Source: Brevundimonas lenta (GTDB taxonomy: Bacteria; Pseudomonadota; Alphaproteobacteria; Caulobacterales; Caulobacteraceae). Taken from it: a stretch of DNA of 64,000 nt. This document shows positions 34,995 to 45,863 of this stretch, one piece after another (position 1 is the first letter of the stretch; each line of letters opens with the position of its first letter). Position numbers and translations under genes: made by a program. The stretch lies in NCBI RefSeq assembly GCF_014196335.1, contig NZ_JACIDM010000002.1, positions 124,001 through 188,000 on the forward strand. The letters are read 5' to 3'. Under the pieces are notes generated by a model. It searched no databases and had not been told where the DNA came from. It worked only from the letters and a program-made list of their open reading frames with translations.

Positions 34995-37459
34995 GCCGAC
35001 GCCAGCCCCCGATGGTTTCCTGCATGATCAAAAACGACGCGTCCGCCCTCCGTTTCGCTCGCGCTGCGAGCCCGAGCCTCCTGGTGCTCGCGATCGCCGC
35101 CGGTCTTGCCGGTCCGGCCTTCGCCCAGACGACTCCCGCCGCACCCAATATCCAGCCCGGAGCGCCGATCGAGGCCGCTCCGCAGGCGCAGGAGCAACAG
35201 CAGGCGCGTCCGGAACGGGTGACGATCAATCGCATCCTGGTGCGCGGCAACCAGCGCATCGACCAGACGACGGTGCTGTCCTACCTGCCGATCCAGCCGG
35301 GCGACGTCGTCGATCCCGCGGTGCTGGACGTCGCGGTCCGCACCCTGACCCGCACCCAGCTGTTCGCCGACGTCCAGCTGGGCGTGCAGCCGAACGGCGA
35401 CCTGGTGGTCGAGATCGTCGAGAACCCGATCATCAACCAGGTCGTGTTCGAGGGTAACAGCGCCATCAACGAGGAGAAGCTGCTTGAGGAAGTGACCCTC
35501 AAGCCGCGCGGCATCTACACCCGCGCGCGCATCCAGGAGGATGTGGGCAAGATCGTCGAACTGTACCGTCTGTCGGGCCGCATCTCGGCGACCGTGACGC
35601 CCAAGATCGTCCAGCTGGACCAGAACCGCGTCGACGTGGTCTTCGAAATCAACGAAGGCCCCGAGACCGGCGTCCGCGCCATCACCTTCCTCGGCAACGA
35701 AGCCTTCTCGGACAGCGATCTGCGCGAGGTCATGGTCACCAAGCAGACCCAGTGGTGGCGTCTGTTCTCCAGCAACGACAATTTCGACCCGAACCGTCTC
35801 GACTACGACCGCGAGCAACTGCGGAAATTCTACACCAACCGCGGCTACTACGATTTCCGCGTCATCTCGGCGATCTCCGAACTGTCGCCGGACGACGGCG
35901 CCTTCGGCATCACCATGACCGTGGACGAGGGCGACCGGTATAATTTCGGCGTCGTCGACGTGGTCACCGAGAACGACCGCCTCAACCCCGACTTCCTCAA
36001 GCTGCTGCTGCCGATCCGCTCGGGCGATCTGTACGAGAGCGACAAGATCGAGTCGGCGGTCGACGCCCTGACCTTCGCGGCGGGCTCGGCGGGCTACGCC
36101 TTCGTCGAGATCGAGCCGGAGTACCGGGCCAATCCGGAAACCGACACCGTCGACATCACCTTCCGCGTTCGTGAAGGCCAGCGCGTCTACGTCGACCGCA
36201 TCAACATCATCGGCAACACCCGCACGCTCGACAACGTCATCCGTCGCGAGATGATGCTGAGCGAGGGCGACGCCTTCAACCGCACCCTGCTGGAGCGTTC
36301 GCGCAACAACCTGCGTTCGCTGGGCTTCTTCAAGGACGTGACCGTCGAGGAGGCCCGCGGTTCGGCCCCTGACCGTTCGGTCGTCAACGTCACCGTCGAG
36401 GAGCAGCCGACCGGCGAACTGTCCGTCGGCGCCGGCTTCAGCTCGGTCGACTCCTTCGTGCTGAACCTCGGCATCACCGAGCGCAACTTCCGCGGCCGCG
36501 GCCAGAACGTCGTCGCCCGTGTCGAGTGGGGTTCGCTGCGTCAGCAGATCGACTTCCGCTTCACCGAGCCGAAATTCCTCGGCCGCGACCTGCGCGCCGG
36601 CTTCGACGCCTTCCACTCGCGCTACGACCTCAGCGACTACTCGTCGTACGACTACCGCTCGACCGGCGGTGGTCTGCGCCTGTCCTATCCGCTGAACGGC
36701 TACACCCTGCTCAGCACCCGCTACTTCCTGAAGAGCGACGAGATCATCGTTCCGACCGGCTATTGCGGCCCGCTGGGCGCCGGTTCGGCCGCGCTTTGCG
36801 ATCAGGTCGGCTCGTTCATCAACTCCTCGGCCGGCTACACCCTGCTGGTCGACCGCCGGAACGACCCGGTCCGCCCGACCCGCGGCTGGACCGGCACGAT
36901 CCGTCAGGACTTCGCCGGCATCGGCGGCGACGTGAACTATGTGAAGACCGAAGCCGACGTCTCCGCCTACTGGGGCATCTCGCCCGAGTGGGTCGTCACG
37001 GCCAGCGGCTCGACCGGCTACGTCTCCGGCTGGGGCGGCGATGCGATCCGCATTAACGACCGCTTCTTCAAGGGCGGCAACAGCTTCCGCGGCTTCGAGA
37101 CCGCCGGCATCGGCCCGCGCGATCTGACCACGACCGACGCCCTGGGCGGTAATTTCTACGTCATCGGCACCCTGGAACTCACGGTTCCCAACTACCTGCC
37201 GGAAGAGTATGGAATCCGCACATCGCTGTTCGCCGACGTCGGCACCCTGGGCGCGCTGGACGACCGCTATACGGTTACGTCGACCGGCCTGCCGGATCCG
37301 AACATCGTCGACGACCTGAAACTTCGCGCGTCCGCGGGCCTCAGCATTCACTGGCGCTCGCCGATGGGCCCAATCCGGTTCGATCTCAGCCATGTTCTTG
37401 GCAAGGAAGATTACGACAAGACCGAAACCTTCCGCTTCTCGACTTCTACCCAGTTCTAA
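34991..37459 (+). CDS. bamA: Outer-membrane protein assembly factor BamA
   Basis: Essential outer-membrane beta-barrel insertase, 822 aa. After a signal peptide (SPSLLVLAIAAGLAGPAFA) come five POTRA domains, starting at ERVTINRILVRGNQRID, and a 16-strand barrel. The RGF motif of loop 6 is visible in GNSFRGFETAGIG, and the protein ends in a phenylalanine (TSTQF), the usual assembly signal. I keep the ATG at 34991, overlapping the rseP stop; an internal ATG at 35024 would give a more compact signal peptide. Confidence 0.95.
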   Translation: MSRRQPPMVSCMIKNDASALRFARAASPSLLVLAIAAGLAGPAFAQTTPAAPNIQPGAPIEAAPQAQEQQQARPERVTINRILVRGNQRIDQTTVLSYLPIQPGDVVDPAVLDVAVRTLTRTQLFADVQLGVQPNGDLVVEIVENPIINQVVFEGNSAINEEKLLEEVTLKPRGIYTRARIQEDVGKIVELYRLSGRISATVTPKIVQLDQNRVDVVFEINEGPETGVRAITFLGNEAFSDSDLREVMVTKQTQWWRLFSSNDNFDPNRLDYDREQLRKFYTNRGYYDFRVISAISELSPDDGAFGITMTVDEGDRYNFGVVDVVTENDRLNPDFLKLLLPIRSGDLYESDKIESAVDALTFAAGSAGYAFVEIEPEYRANPETDTVDITFRVREGQRVYVDRINIIGNTRTLDNVIRREMMLSEGDAFNRTLLERSRNNLRSLGFFKDVTVEEARGSAPDRSVVNVTVEEQPTGELSVGAGFSSVDSFVLNLGITERNFRGRGQNVVARVEWGSLRQQIDFRFTEPKFLGRDLRAGFDAFHSRYDLSDYSSYDYRSTGGGLRLSYPLNGYTLLSTRYFLKSDEIIVPTGYCGPLGAGSAALCDQVGSFINSSAGYTLLVDRRNDPVRPTRGWTGTIRQDFAGIGGDVNYVKTEADVSAYWGISPEWVVTASGSTGYVSGWGGDAIRINDRFFKGGNSFRGFETAGIGPRDLTTTDALGGNFYVIGTLELTVPNYLPEEYGIRTSLFADVGTLGALDDRYTVTSTGLPDPNIVDDLKLRASAGLSIHWRSPMGPIRFDLSHVLGKEDYDKTETFRFSTSTQF

Positions 37460-37493
37460 CCGCGGGGCGCTGTCCCGCACTTAAGGCGTAACG

Positions 37494-38072
37494 ATGAAAC
37501 TCATTGCTATCGGCGCGTTTGCCCTCGCCACCCTGGCCGCCGGCGCGGCCTCGGCCCAGGCCCAGCAGCAAGTCACCCACGGCGCCCCGATCCCGGGCCT
37601 GTGCACCTACAGCCTGCAACGCGCCCTCGGCCAGTCGACCGCCGGCCAGTCGCTGCGCAGCGGCCTGCAGCGCCTCGCCCAGGAAGTTCAGGGCGAACTC
37701 CAGCCCTACGCGACCAGCCTCGAAAGCGAAGCGCAGCAGCTGCAGTCCGCCGGCCCGATCGACCCCAACAACCAGGCCTACCAGGCGTGGCAGGGTCGTC
37801 TGCAGCAGTTCCAGCAACTGCAGCAGACCCGTGAAGCCGAGCTGCGCTACACGGACGCCATGCAGACCCAGGCCATCGGCGCCGCCGCCGGCCCGATCAT
37901 CACCGCCCTGTACCAGGAGCGCGGCTGCAGCATCCTGCTGAACGAAAGCGTCGTCCTGCTCGGCAACCCGGCCATGGACCTGACCGACACCGTCGTTCAG
38001 CGCCTGAACCAGGCCCTGCCGACCCTGCCGGCCTTCAACCGCATGCAGGTTCCGCCGCAGCAGCAACAGTAA
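37494..38072 (+). CDS. OmpH/Skp-family periplasmic chaperone
   Basis: Periplasmic holdase for outer-membrane proteins, 192 aa. Sec signal MKLIAIGAFALATLAAGAAS with cleavage near AQA; then the OmpH-type region, whose middle (about residues 60-125) is a Gln- and Leu-rich long helix (QGRLQQFQQLQQTREAELRY) forming the tentacles. Two cysteines (GLCTYS, RGCSIL) are present and the C-terminus is Gln-rich. Position between bamA and lpxD agrees with Skp. Confidence 0.88.
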   Translation: MKLIAIGAFALATLAAGAASAQAQQQVTHGAPIPGLCTYSLQRALGQSTAGQSLRSGLQRLAQEVQGELQPYATSLESEAQQLQSAGPIDPNNQAYQAWQGRLQQFQQLQQTREAELRYTDAMQTQAIGAAAGPIITALYQERGCSILLNESVVLLGNPAMDLTDTVVQRLNQALPTLPAFNRMQVPPQQQQ

Positions 38073-38086
38073 GTACGCCGGCCATC

Positions 38087-39103
38087 ATGCCTGATCCGCG
38101 TTTCTTCGACAGCCTGCCGGCCCTGACCGTTGCAGAGCTGGCCGGGCGGATCGGCGCCGAAGTCGTTCGCGGCGGAGATCGAAAGGTCTCCGCCGTTGCG
38201 CCTTTGGGGACCGCCGGTTCCACCGACGTCGCCTTCCTCGGCGACCGCCGCTTCGGCGAACAGCTCAAGGCGACCGCCGCCGGCTGCGTGATCGTGCCGG
38301 CGTCCGCCGTGGACTCCGCGCCCGCCGATGCGGCCGTGCTGACGTCCGGCGAAGCCCAGGCGGCCTGGGCCCGCGCCTCCCTCCAGTTCCACAAGCCCGT
38401 CGTCCTCGAGGCCGCCTCGCTTGCCGAGGCCGCCGAGGACGACACCGTCGTCGTCGAACCCGGCGTGATCATCGGCAAGGGCGCCCGCATCGGCCGCGGC
38501 ACCCGCATCGGGGCCAACAGCGTCATCGGCGCCGGCGTCCAGATCGGCCGCGACTGCCACATCGGCCCCAATGTCTCGGTCGGATTCGCCCTCATCGGCG
38601 ACCGCGTGAAGCTGTACGCCGGCGCGCGTATCGGCGAGGCGGGCTTCGGCGCCGCCGGATCGCGGTCCGGCCCGATCGACGTGCCCCAACTGGGCCGTGT
38701 CATTCTGCAGGACGGCGTCACCATCGGCGCCAACAGCTGCGTCGACCGCGGCGCCTACGACGACACCGTCGTCGGCGAGAACACCAAGATCGATAACCTG
38801 GTCATGATCGCGCACAACTGCGTCATCGGCCGCAACTGCCTGATCGCCGCCCACGTGGGCATTTCCGGCTCCTGCACCGTCGGCGACAACGTCATGTTCG
38901 GCGGCCAGGCGGGCATCGGCGACCACATCAAAATCGGCGATGGAGCCCGCGTGGCGGGCGGCGCGGGGGTGCTGGCGGACATTCCGCCCGGCGAGACCTG
39001 GTCCGGCTATCCCGCGAAACCGATACGACAATCCTTGCGTGAAGCGGTCTGGCTCGCCAAACAGGCGTCCGGAAAGGCTCGCGCAGGGAAGACGAACGAA
39101 TGA
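38087..39103 (+). CDS. lpxD: UDP-3-O-acylglucosamine N-acyltransferase
   Basis: Third acylation step of lipid A synthesis, 338 aa. The N-terminal ~100 residues form the uridine-binding domain and the rest is a left-handed beta-helix of hexapeptide repeats (IGKGARIGRGTRIGANSVIG). The catalytic His lies in NLVMIAHNCVIGRNCLIAAH. A C-terminal helix follows from PIRQSLREAVWLAK. Its stop overlaps the fabZ ATG. Confidence 0.96.
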   Translation: MPDPRFFDSLPALTVAELAGRIGAEVVRGGDRKVSAVAPLGTAGSTDVAFLGDRRFGEQLKATAAGCVIVPASAVDSAPADAAVLTSGEAQAAWARASLQFHKPVVLEAASLAEAAEDDTVVVEPGVIIGKGARIGRGTRIGANSVIGAGVQIGRDCHIGPNVSVGFALIGDRVKLYAGARIGEAGFGAAGSRSGPIDVPQLGRVILQDGVTIGANSCVDRGAYDDTVVGENTKIDNLVMIAHNCVIGRNCLIAAHVGISGSCTVGDNVMFGGQAGIGDHIKIGDGARVAGGAGVLADIPPGETWSGYPAKPIRQSLREAVWLAKQASGKARAGKTNE

Positions 39104-39564
39104 GCGAAGAAGGCAAGATCGACTACGCCGAGGTGATGCGCCGTCTGCCGCACCGCTATCCCTTCCTGCTGATCGACAAGGCCGAGGATTTCGTCGCCAA
39201 CACCTCGATCACCGGCATCAAGAACGTCACGCACAACGAGCCGTTCTTCCCGGGCCACTTCCCCATCGATCCGGTCATGCCGGGCGTCCTGATCGTCGAG
39301 GCCATGGCCCAGACCGGCGCCCTGCTGATGTCCAAGACCATGGACGTCCAGGTCGAGGGCAAGGTCATCATGTTCATGTCCATCGACGGCGTGCGTTTCC
39401 GCAAGCCGGCGCGTCCGGGCGACCAGCTGATGATGAAGGTCGTGGTGACCAAGCAGCGCGGCGATATCTTCAAGTTCCGCGGCGAGACCTTCATCGACGG
39501 CAAGCTGGCCGCCGAGGCCGACTTCGCCGCCATGGTGGTCACCGTCGACCAGCCGGTGGCCTGA
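39100..39564 (+). CDS. fabZ: 3-hydroxyacyl-ACP dehydratase FabZ
   Basis: Dehydrates beta-hydroxyacyl-ACP in fatty acid elongation, hot-dog fold, 154 aa. The catalytic residues are His53 in FFPGHFPIDPVMPG and Glu67 in VLIVEAMAQTG; PHRYPFLLIDK is the N-terminal signature. ATG overlaps lpxD and its stop overlaps lpxA (TGATG), coupling lipid A and fatty acid supply. Confidence 0.97.
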   Translation: MSEEGKIDYAEVMRRLPHRYPFLLIDKAEDFVANTSITGIKNVTHNEPFFPGHFPIDPVMPGVLIVEAMAQTGALLMSKTMDVQVEGKVIMFMSIDGVRFRKPARPGDQLMMKVVVTKQRGDIFKFRGETFIDGKLAAEADFAAMVVTVDQPVA

Positions 39565-40349
39565 TGGCCATCCACCCCACAGCCATCGTCGATGCGAAGG
39601 CCGAACTGGCCGGCGAAGTCGAGATCGGCCCGTGGTGCATGGTCGGGCCGGGCGTCGTCCTGTCCGAAGGCGTGCGGCTGGTCAGCCATGTGGTGGTCCA
39701 GCAGGACACCAGCATCGGAGCGCGCACCGTCATCCATCCCTTCGCCGTCATCGGCGGCGACCCCCAGCACAACGGCTACAAGGGCGAGCCGGTGCGGCTC
39801 GAGGTCGGGTCGGACAACGTCATCCGTGAGCATGCCACCTTCAACCGCGGCACGCCGCAGGGGACCGGCGTCACCATCGTCGGTTCCAACAGCCTGTTCA
39901 TGACCGGCGCCCACATCGGCCACGACTGCGTCGTCGCCGACCAGGTCGTCATGGCCAACAACGCCACCCTCGGCGGCCATGCGAAGGTCGGGACCAAGGT
40001 CTTCCTCGGCGGGCTCGCCGCCGTCCACCAGAACGGCCGGGTGGGGCAGGGCGCCATGGTCGGCGGTCTGGCCGCCGTCACCCGCGACGTCATCCCTTAC
40101 GGCTCCGTCTGGGGCAACCACGCCCGTCTGCACGGACTCAACCTCGTCGGCCTGAAGCGCAAGGGCTACGGCAAGGACGCTATCCGCCGCCTGCTGGCCG
40201 CCTATCGCGACCTGTTCGAGGGGGCGGGGACTTTCGCCGAGCGTCTGGACACGGTCGAGGGCGCCTACGCCGACCTGCCTGAGATCATGGAGATCGTCGC
40301 CTTCATCCGCGCTGACGGCAAGCGTCCGCTCTGCCTCCCGGGCGAGTGA
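39564..40349 (+). CDS. lpxA: UDP-N-acetylglucosamine acyltransferase
   Basis: First step of lipid A synthesis, 261 aa, trimeric left-handed beta-helix. Hexapeptide repeats begin at IVDAKAELAGEVEIGP. HPFAVIGGDPQHNGYKGEP and the catalytic His in MTGAHIGHDCVVAD are typical. The C-terminal helical domain starts near GLKRKGYGKDAIRRLL. Confidence 0.97.
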   Translation: MAIHPTAIVDAKAELAGEVEIGPWCMVGPGVVLSEGVRLVSHVVVQQDTSIGARTVIHPFAVIGGDPQHNGYKGEPVRLEVGSDNVIREHATFNRGTPQGTGVTIVGSNSLFMTGAHIGHDCVVADQVVMANNATLGGHAKVGTKVFLGGLAAVHQNGRVGQGAMVGGLAAVTRDVIPYGSVWGNHARLHGLNLVGLKRKGYGKDAIRRLLAAYRDLFEGAGTFAERLDTVEGAYADLPEIMEIVAFIRADGKRPLCLPGE

Positions 40350-40359
40350 GGGCGGGCGA

Positions 40360-41190
40360 ATGAGCAAGCTGGCCCTGATCGCCGGCGGCGGCGCCCTGCC
40401 GCTGTCCGTGGCCGCCCGTTGCGACGCCGAGGGCCGTCCGGTCTTCGTCATCCGTCTGGCCGGTTTCGCCGACCCGCACCTGGCCCACTATCCCGGCATC
40501 GACGCCGGCATGGCCGAAATCGGCAAGATCCTGTCGGCCATGAAGAAGGCGGGCTGCGGCGCGGTCTGTTTCGCCGGCACCGTCAGCCGCCCCGACTTCA
40601 AGACGCTGAAGCCCGATCTCAAGGGCGCGATGGTCCTGCCGGGCATCGTCGCGGCTGCGACCAAGGGCGACGACGCCCTGCTGCGCAAGATCCTCTCGCT
40701 GTTCGAGGCCGAGGGCTATGCGGTCGAGGGCGCCGACGACATCCTCGGCGGCGAGACGCTTCCGGCCGGGGCCCTGGGCGCCGTCCAGCCCACGGAAGAG
40801 CAGCTGGCCGATCTCAGGAAGGCGCTGCACGTCGCGGAAAAATCAGGCGAACTGGATATCGGCCAGGGCGCGGTCGTATGCGACGGTCTGGTGCTGGCGG
40901 TCGAGGCCCAGGAGGGCACCGACGCCATGTTGATGCGCGTCGCGGGCCTGCCCGCCGACCTGCGCGGCACGCCCACGGACCGCAAGGGCGCGCTGGGCAA
41001 GGCGCCCAAGCCGATCCAGGATCTGCGCGTCGACATGCCGGTCATGGGCGCCCGCACCATCGAGATGGCCGCGGCCGCCGGACTCGCCGGTGTCGGCGGC
41101 GTCGCCGGCAAGCTGATCGTCATCGACCGCGCGGCCCTGATCGAGGCCGCCGACCGACTGGGCCTGTACGTCTGGGGCGACCGGGCGTGA
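40360..41190 (+). CDS. lpxI: UDP-2,3-diacylglucosamine diphosphatase LpxI
   Basis: Hydrolyses UDP-2,3-diacylglucosamine in lipid A synthesis. LpxI replaces LpxH in alphaproteobacteria and was first characterised in Caulobacter. The 276-aa protein begins MSKLALIAGGGALPLSVAAR, has GAVCFAGTVSRPDFKTLKP and DDALLRKILSLFEAEGY, and the C-terminal domain GTDAMLMRVAGLP to PVMGARTIEMAAAAGLAG. It sits between lpxA and lpxB as expected. Confidence 0.95.
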   Translation: MSKLALIAGGGALPLSVAARCDAEGRPVFVIRLAGFADPHLAHYPGIDAGMAEIGKILSAMKKAGCGAVCFAGTVSRPDFKTLKPDLKGAMVLPGIVAAATKGDDALLRKILSLFEAEGYAVEGADDILGGETLPAGALGAVQPTEEQLADLRKALHVAEKSGELDIGQGAVVCDGLVLAVEAQEGTDAMLMRVAGLPADLRGTPTDRKGALGKAPKPIQDLRVDMPVMGARTIEMAAAAGLAGVGGVAGKLIVIDRAALIEAADRLGLYVWGDRA

Positions 41191-42356
41191 GCCGCCCGCT
41201 GAAAATCATGCTGGTCGCCGCCGAGGCCTCCGGCGACGCGCTGGGCGCCGGCCTGGCCAGGGCCCTCAAGACGCGCCTCGGCAAGGACGTGACCTTCATC
41301 GGCACGGGCGGACCGAAGATGGCCGAGGAGGGCGTCGAGAGCCCCTTCGACATCGCCGAACTGTCCGTGCTGGGCTGGATCGAGGGCCTCAAGGCCTATG
41401 GCGTGGTCAAGCGCCGCGTCGCCGACACCGTCGCCCTGGCGGTGCGCGAGAAGCCTGACGCCGTCGTCCTGATCGACAGCTGGGGCTTCACCATCCGCGT
41501 GGCCAAGGCCCTGCGCGCCGCGCTGCCGGGCATGCCCCTGATCAAATACGTCGGCCCCCAGGTCTGGGCCTCGCGTCCCGGCCGCGCGAAGGTGCTCGCC
41601 CGGTCCGTCGACCATCTGCTGGCGCTCTACGCCTTCGACGCCCCGTGGTTCGAGCGCGAAGGCCTGGCCACCACGGTCGCCGGCTCCCAGGCCCTGCACG
41701 TCGATATGAGCGACGCCGACCCGGCCCGCTTCCGCGCCTCGCGCGGCATCGCCCCGGACGCTGACCTGCTGCTGGTCCTGCCGGGCAGTCGCCCGTCCGA
41801 GATCCGCCTCATGACGCCCGTCTATGAGGGTGCGATCGCCCGACTGAAGAAGGCCGATCCGTCGCTGGAGGTCGCGGTCGTCGCCGCCGGCACCGTCGCC
41901 GACGACGTCGCCTCGCGCATCGCCGCCTGGCCCTTCCGGGTCCACCTGGTGTCCGAGGCCGAGAAATACTCCGCCATGCGCGCCGCCACCGTCGCCCTGG
42001 CCACCAGCGGCACGGTCTCGACCGAACTGGCCCTGGCCGGCGCGCCGACCGTCATCGGCTACCGCTTCCAGCCGCTCAGCTACGCGATCATGAAGCCGTT
42101 CTTCACCGGCAAATACGCGACCCTGTTCAACCACGCCGCGGACGAGGAGATCGCCCGCGAACTGATCCAGAACGACGCCACGCCCGAGAAGGTCGCCGCC
42201 GAGGTGGGCCGCCTGCTGGCCGATCCCGAGGCCCGCCGGGCCCAGGCCGCCCGCCAGACCGAGGCTCTCGACCTCATGGGCCGCGAAGGCCGCGACCCGT
42301 CCGAAATCGCGGCGGAGGCCGTGCTGCGGGTGATCGCCGCGAAAGCCGGCGTCTGA
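41187..42356 (+). CDS. lpxB: Lipid-A-disaccharide synthase
   Basis: Condenses lipid X with its UDP form to give the lipid A disaccharide; peripheral membrane glycosyltransferase of family GT19, 389 aa. Key parts are IMLVAAEASGDALGAGLARAL, YVGPQVWASRPGRAKVLARS, LLVLPGSRPSEIRLM, and TSGTVSTELALAGAPTVIGYR. GTG start overlapping the lpxI stop (GTGA). Last gene of the lpx cluster. Confidence 0.96.
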   Translation: MSRPLKIMLVAAEASGDALGAGLARALKTRLGKDVTFIGTGGPKMAEEGVESPFDIAELSVLGWIEGLKAYGVVKRRVADTVALAVREKPDAVVLIDSWGFTIRVAKALRAALPGMPLIKYVGPQVWASRPGRAKVLARSVDHLLALYAFDAPWFEREGLATTVAGSQALHVDMSDADPARFRASRGIAPDADLLLVLPGSRPSEIRLMTPVYEGAIARLKKADPSLEVAVVAAGTVADDVASRIAAWPFRVHLVSEAEKYSAMRAATVALATSGTVSTELALAGAPTVIGYRFQPLSYAIMKPFFTGKYATLFNHAADEEIARELIQNDATPEKVAAEVGRLLADPEARRAQAARQTEALDLMGREGRDPSEIAAEAVLRVIAAKAGV

Positions 42357-42439
42357 ACCCTTCCGCCCTCCGGAATTCACCGGTTTGTGCCGCCCCCTGA
42401 CAAGGGCCTAGGGTTGTCTCCGGGTTCAGGGGACCGCGC

Positions 42440-43000
42440 ATGGATATCGGCCAGCATTCCGTCACCCTGATCTCGATCATCATCGGTCTGGGCCTGACCG
42501 AGATGCTGGGCAATCTGCATCGGCTCATCCGCAACCGTGAACGGGTGAAGTGGGACCCGTTGCCGCTGGCCTGGGTCGTGGCGCTGACCCTGCTGGTCCT
42601 GAACTACTGGTGGGCGGTGTTTCTCGGCCTCGACGGATCGGATCGCGCGCGCACGGCCGCCGAGATGGGCCTGGTTCTCGCGCCGCCGCTGCTGCTGTTC
42701 GTCACCACCGCCAGCGTGCTGCCGAATTTCGAGGCCGACAGCGACTGGGACATGCGCCGACACTACGCCCAGCAGCACAAGGTCTTCGTCCTGACATTCA
42801 TGGTCTACCAGCTCTCCACCTGGGCCACGGCCCTGTTGACGGGCGGCACGGGCTGGAACCTCCCGACCGTCGTCCGGGTCGTCATTCTCGCCCTCCTGGC
42901 TCTGATGCTACTGCTCAAGGGGCGAATCTGGGACTGGATCGCCGTCGCGATCATCATCGGCCTTCTCGCCCTACGGCTGACGACACAGCTGGTGCGCTAG
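42440..43000 (+). CDS. Multi-spanning membrane protein of unknown function
   Basis: A 186-aa protein with about five hydrophobic segments (SVTLISIIIGLGLTEMLGNL, WVVALTLLVLNYWWAVFLGL, GLVLAPPLLLFVTTASVL, VFVLTFMVYQLSTWATALLT, VVILALLALMLLLKG plus WIAVAIIIGLLAL). No signal motif or catalytic residues are recognised. It is monocistronic, 83 bp after lpxB and followed by a bidirectional terminator. Confidence 0.75.
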   Translation: MDIGQHSVTLISIIIGLGLTEMLGNLHRLIRNRERVKWDPLPLAWVVALTLLVLNYWWAVFLGLDGSDRARTAAEMGLVLAPPLLLFVTTASVLPNFEADSDWDMRRHYAQQHKVFVLTFMVYQLSTWATALLTGGTGWNLPTVVRVVILALLALMLLLKGRIWDWIAVAIIIGLLALRLTTQLVR

Positions 43001-43040
43001 GCCAAAAGAAAAACGCCGGGGCGCGAGCCCCGGCGTTTCT
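43001..43040. terminator. Bidirectional rho-independent terminator between a membrane protein gene and gltA
   Basis: A 12-bp perfect stem (43011-43022 with 43027-43038) with a GCGA tetraloop. An A-rich run at 43004-43013 gives a strong T-tract for the minus-strand gltA transcript; a shorter TTTCT follows on the plus strand. It separates two convergent genes. Confidence 0.85.
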
Positions 43041-43062
43041 GCATTCGACGATCTGTCGCGGA

Positions 43063-44364
<1,302 letters not shown>

Positions 44365-44431
44365 GTCAGCCCCTTTGAACAGGCGGCGGCCTCGCGCGGG
44401 GAGGCGGCGGGCCGCGATGCGTTTGTGAACG

Positions 44432-45856
44432 TCACTTAGTCTGTTGCAGCGCGTCATCCAAGCGCCCGAGCGCGATCTCTCGCCCAAGCGCCGCCAACGT
44501 TTTCGCGATATCGGGCGAGACGGCCCCGCCCGTCAGGGCCGCGCGCGTCGCCGGGCCGATTTTGCCGAAGCCGACGCCCTCGTCCTCGGCGAAGACTTTC
44601 AGCTCCGCTTCCAGCGCGAACACGTCCCAGCTGGCGAAAAGCGCCAGCCGGTCGCGCAGGCGGCCGATGCGCTCGCCCGATTCGCCGGCCAGCAGGCCGA
44701 GGCCCTTTTCGTCGATGGCGATCGGCCGTGGCTTCAGCACGAAGGCGGTCTGGTCGGCCAGTTCCAGCGTGGTTTTCGCCCGGTCCTTCACGAACGGCAT
44801 GGCGCGCAGCAGCAGCGCCTCGTCGTTCGGGCCTAGCTCGTGGCCGCGGGCCAGGTGGACGTCCAACGTCAGCTTGGCCAGGCGGTCGTCCTCGGCCAGG
44901 CGGATCCAGTGGCTGTTCACATGGGCCAGCTTGTCGAAGTCCAGCCGGGCCGGCGCCTTGCCGACGCCCGACAGGTCGAACCACGCCTGCGCCTGGGCGT
45001 CCGAGAACAGCTCGTCGTCGCCGTGCGCCCAGCCCAGCCGGGCCAGATAGTTGCGCATCGCCTCGGGCAGGTAGCCCATCTCGGCGTATTCGTGCACCGC
45101 CTGCGCCCCGTGGCGCTTCGACAGCTTGGCGCCGTCCGGCCCGTGGATCAGCGGGATGTGCGCGAAGGTCGGCCGGGTCCAGCCCAGGGCGTCGTAGATC
45201 AGGCTCTGGCGGGCGGCGTTGTTCAGGTGGTCGTCGCCGCGGATGACGTGGGTCACGCCCATGTCGTGGTCATCGACCACCACGGCCAGATTGTAGGTCG
45301 GCGCCCCGTCCGAGCGCAGGATCACCAGGTCGTCCAGCGACGACGACTCCCAGCGCACCGATCCCTGCACCGCGTCATCGACCACCACGCCGGTGTCGAC
45401 CGGGCGGCGGAAGCGCACCGTGTGCGGCTTCGACAGGTCGTCGACGGTCGGCTCGCGGTCGCGCCACGGCGACTCGAAGGTCCGGCCCGCGGCCTTGGCG
45501 GCGTCGCGCAGGGCGCCCGTCTCCTCGGCGCTCAGGAAGTCGCGGTAGGCGTGCCCCGTCTCCAGCAGCTGATTGGCCACCTCGCGGTGCCGCTCGGCGC
45601 GCGAGAACTGGAACACGGGCTCCTCGTCGGCGAACAGCTCCAGCCAGCTCAGGCCGTCGAAAATCGCCTTCACCGCCTCATCAGTCGAGCGTTCGCGATC
45701 GGTGTCCTCGACACGAACCAGAAACTTGCCGTTGTATCGCTTCGCGTAAAGGTAGTTGAATAACGCCGTACGGGCTCCGCCGATGTGCAGGTAGCCGGTG
45801 GGCGAGGGGGCGAAGCGGGTGACGACTTCGGGTTTGGGGGAGGCTGGGGAGGTCAT
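44432..45856 (-). CDS. gltX: Glutamate--tRNA ligase
   Basis: Charges tRNA-Glu; class I aminoacyl-tRNA synthetase, 474 aa. HIGH-type motif in [21 protein letters not shown], the [10 protein letters not shown] motif, and the KMSKS-type loop as [13 protein letters not shown]. The C-terminal anticodon-binding helical domain is complete. I start at the ATG at 45856 ([12 protein letters not shown]). Alphaproteobacteria often have a second, divergent copy, so this may not be the only one. Its start is 7 bp from the divergent comEC start. Confidence 0.95.
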   Translation of the reverse strand: MTSPASPKPEVVTRFAPSPTGYLHIGGARTALFNYLYAKRYNGKFLVRVEDTDRERSTDEAVKAIFDGLSWLELFADEEPVFQFSRAERHREVANQLLETGHAYRDFLSAEETGALRDAAKAAGRTFESPWRDREPTVDDLSKPHTVRFRRPVDTGVVVDDAVQGSVRWESSSLDDLVILRSDGAPTYNLAVVVDDHDMGVTHVIRGDDHLNNAARQSLIYDALGWTRPTFAHIPLIHGPDGAKLSKRHGAQAVHEYAEMGYLPEAMRNYLARLGWAHGDDELFSDAQAQAWFDLSGVGKAPARLDFDKLAHVNSHWIRLAEDDRLAKLTLDVHLARGHELGPNDEALLLRAMPFVKDRAKTTLELADQTAFVLKPRPIAIDEKGLGLLAGESGERIGRLRDRLALFASWDVFALEAELKVFAEDEGVGFGKIGPATRAALTGGAVSPDIAKTLAALGREIALGRLDDALQQTK

Positions 45857-45863
45857 TTCAGGC

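Noticed and set aside
34892..37480. 862-residue minus-strand frame opposite bamA
   Set aside because: Antisense shadow of bamA with no recognisable domain and no ribosome site.
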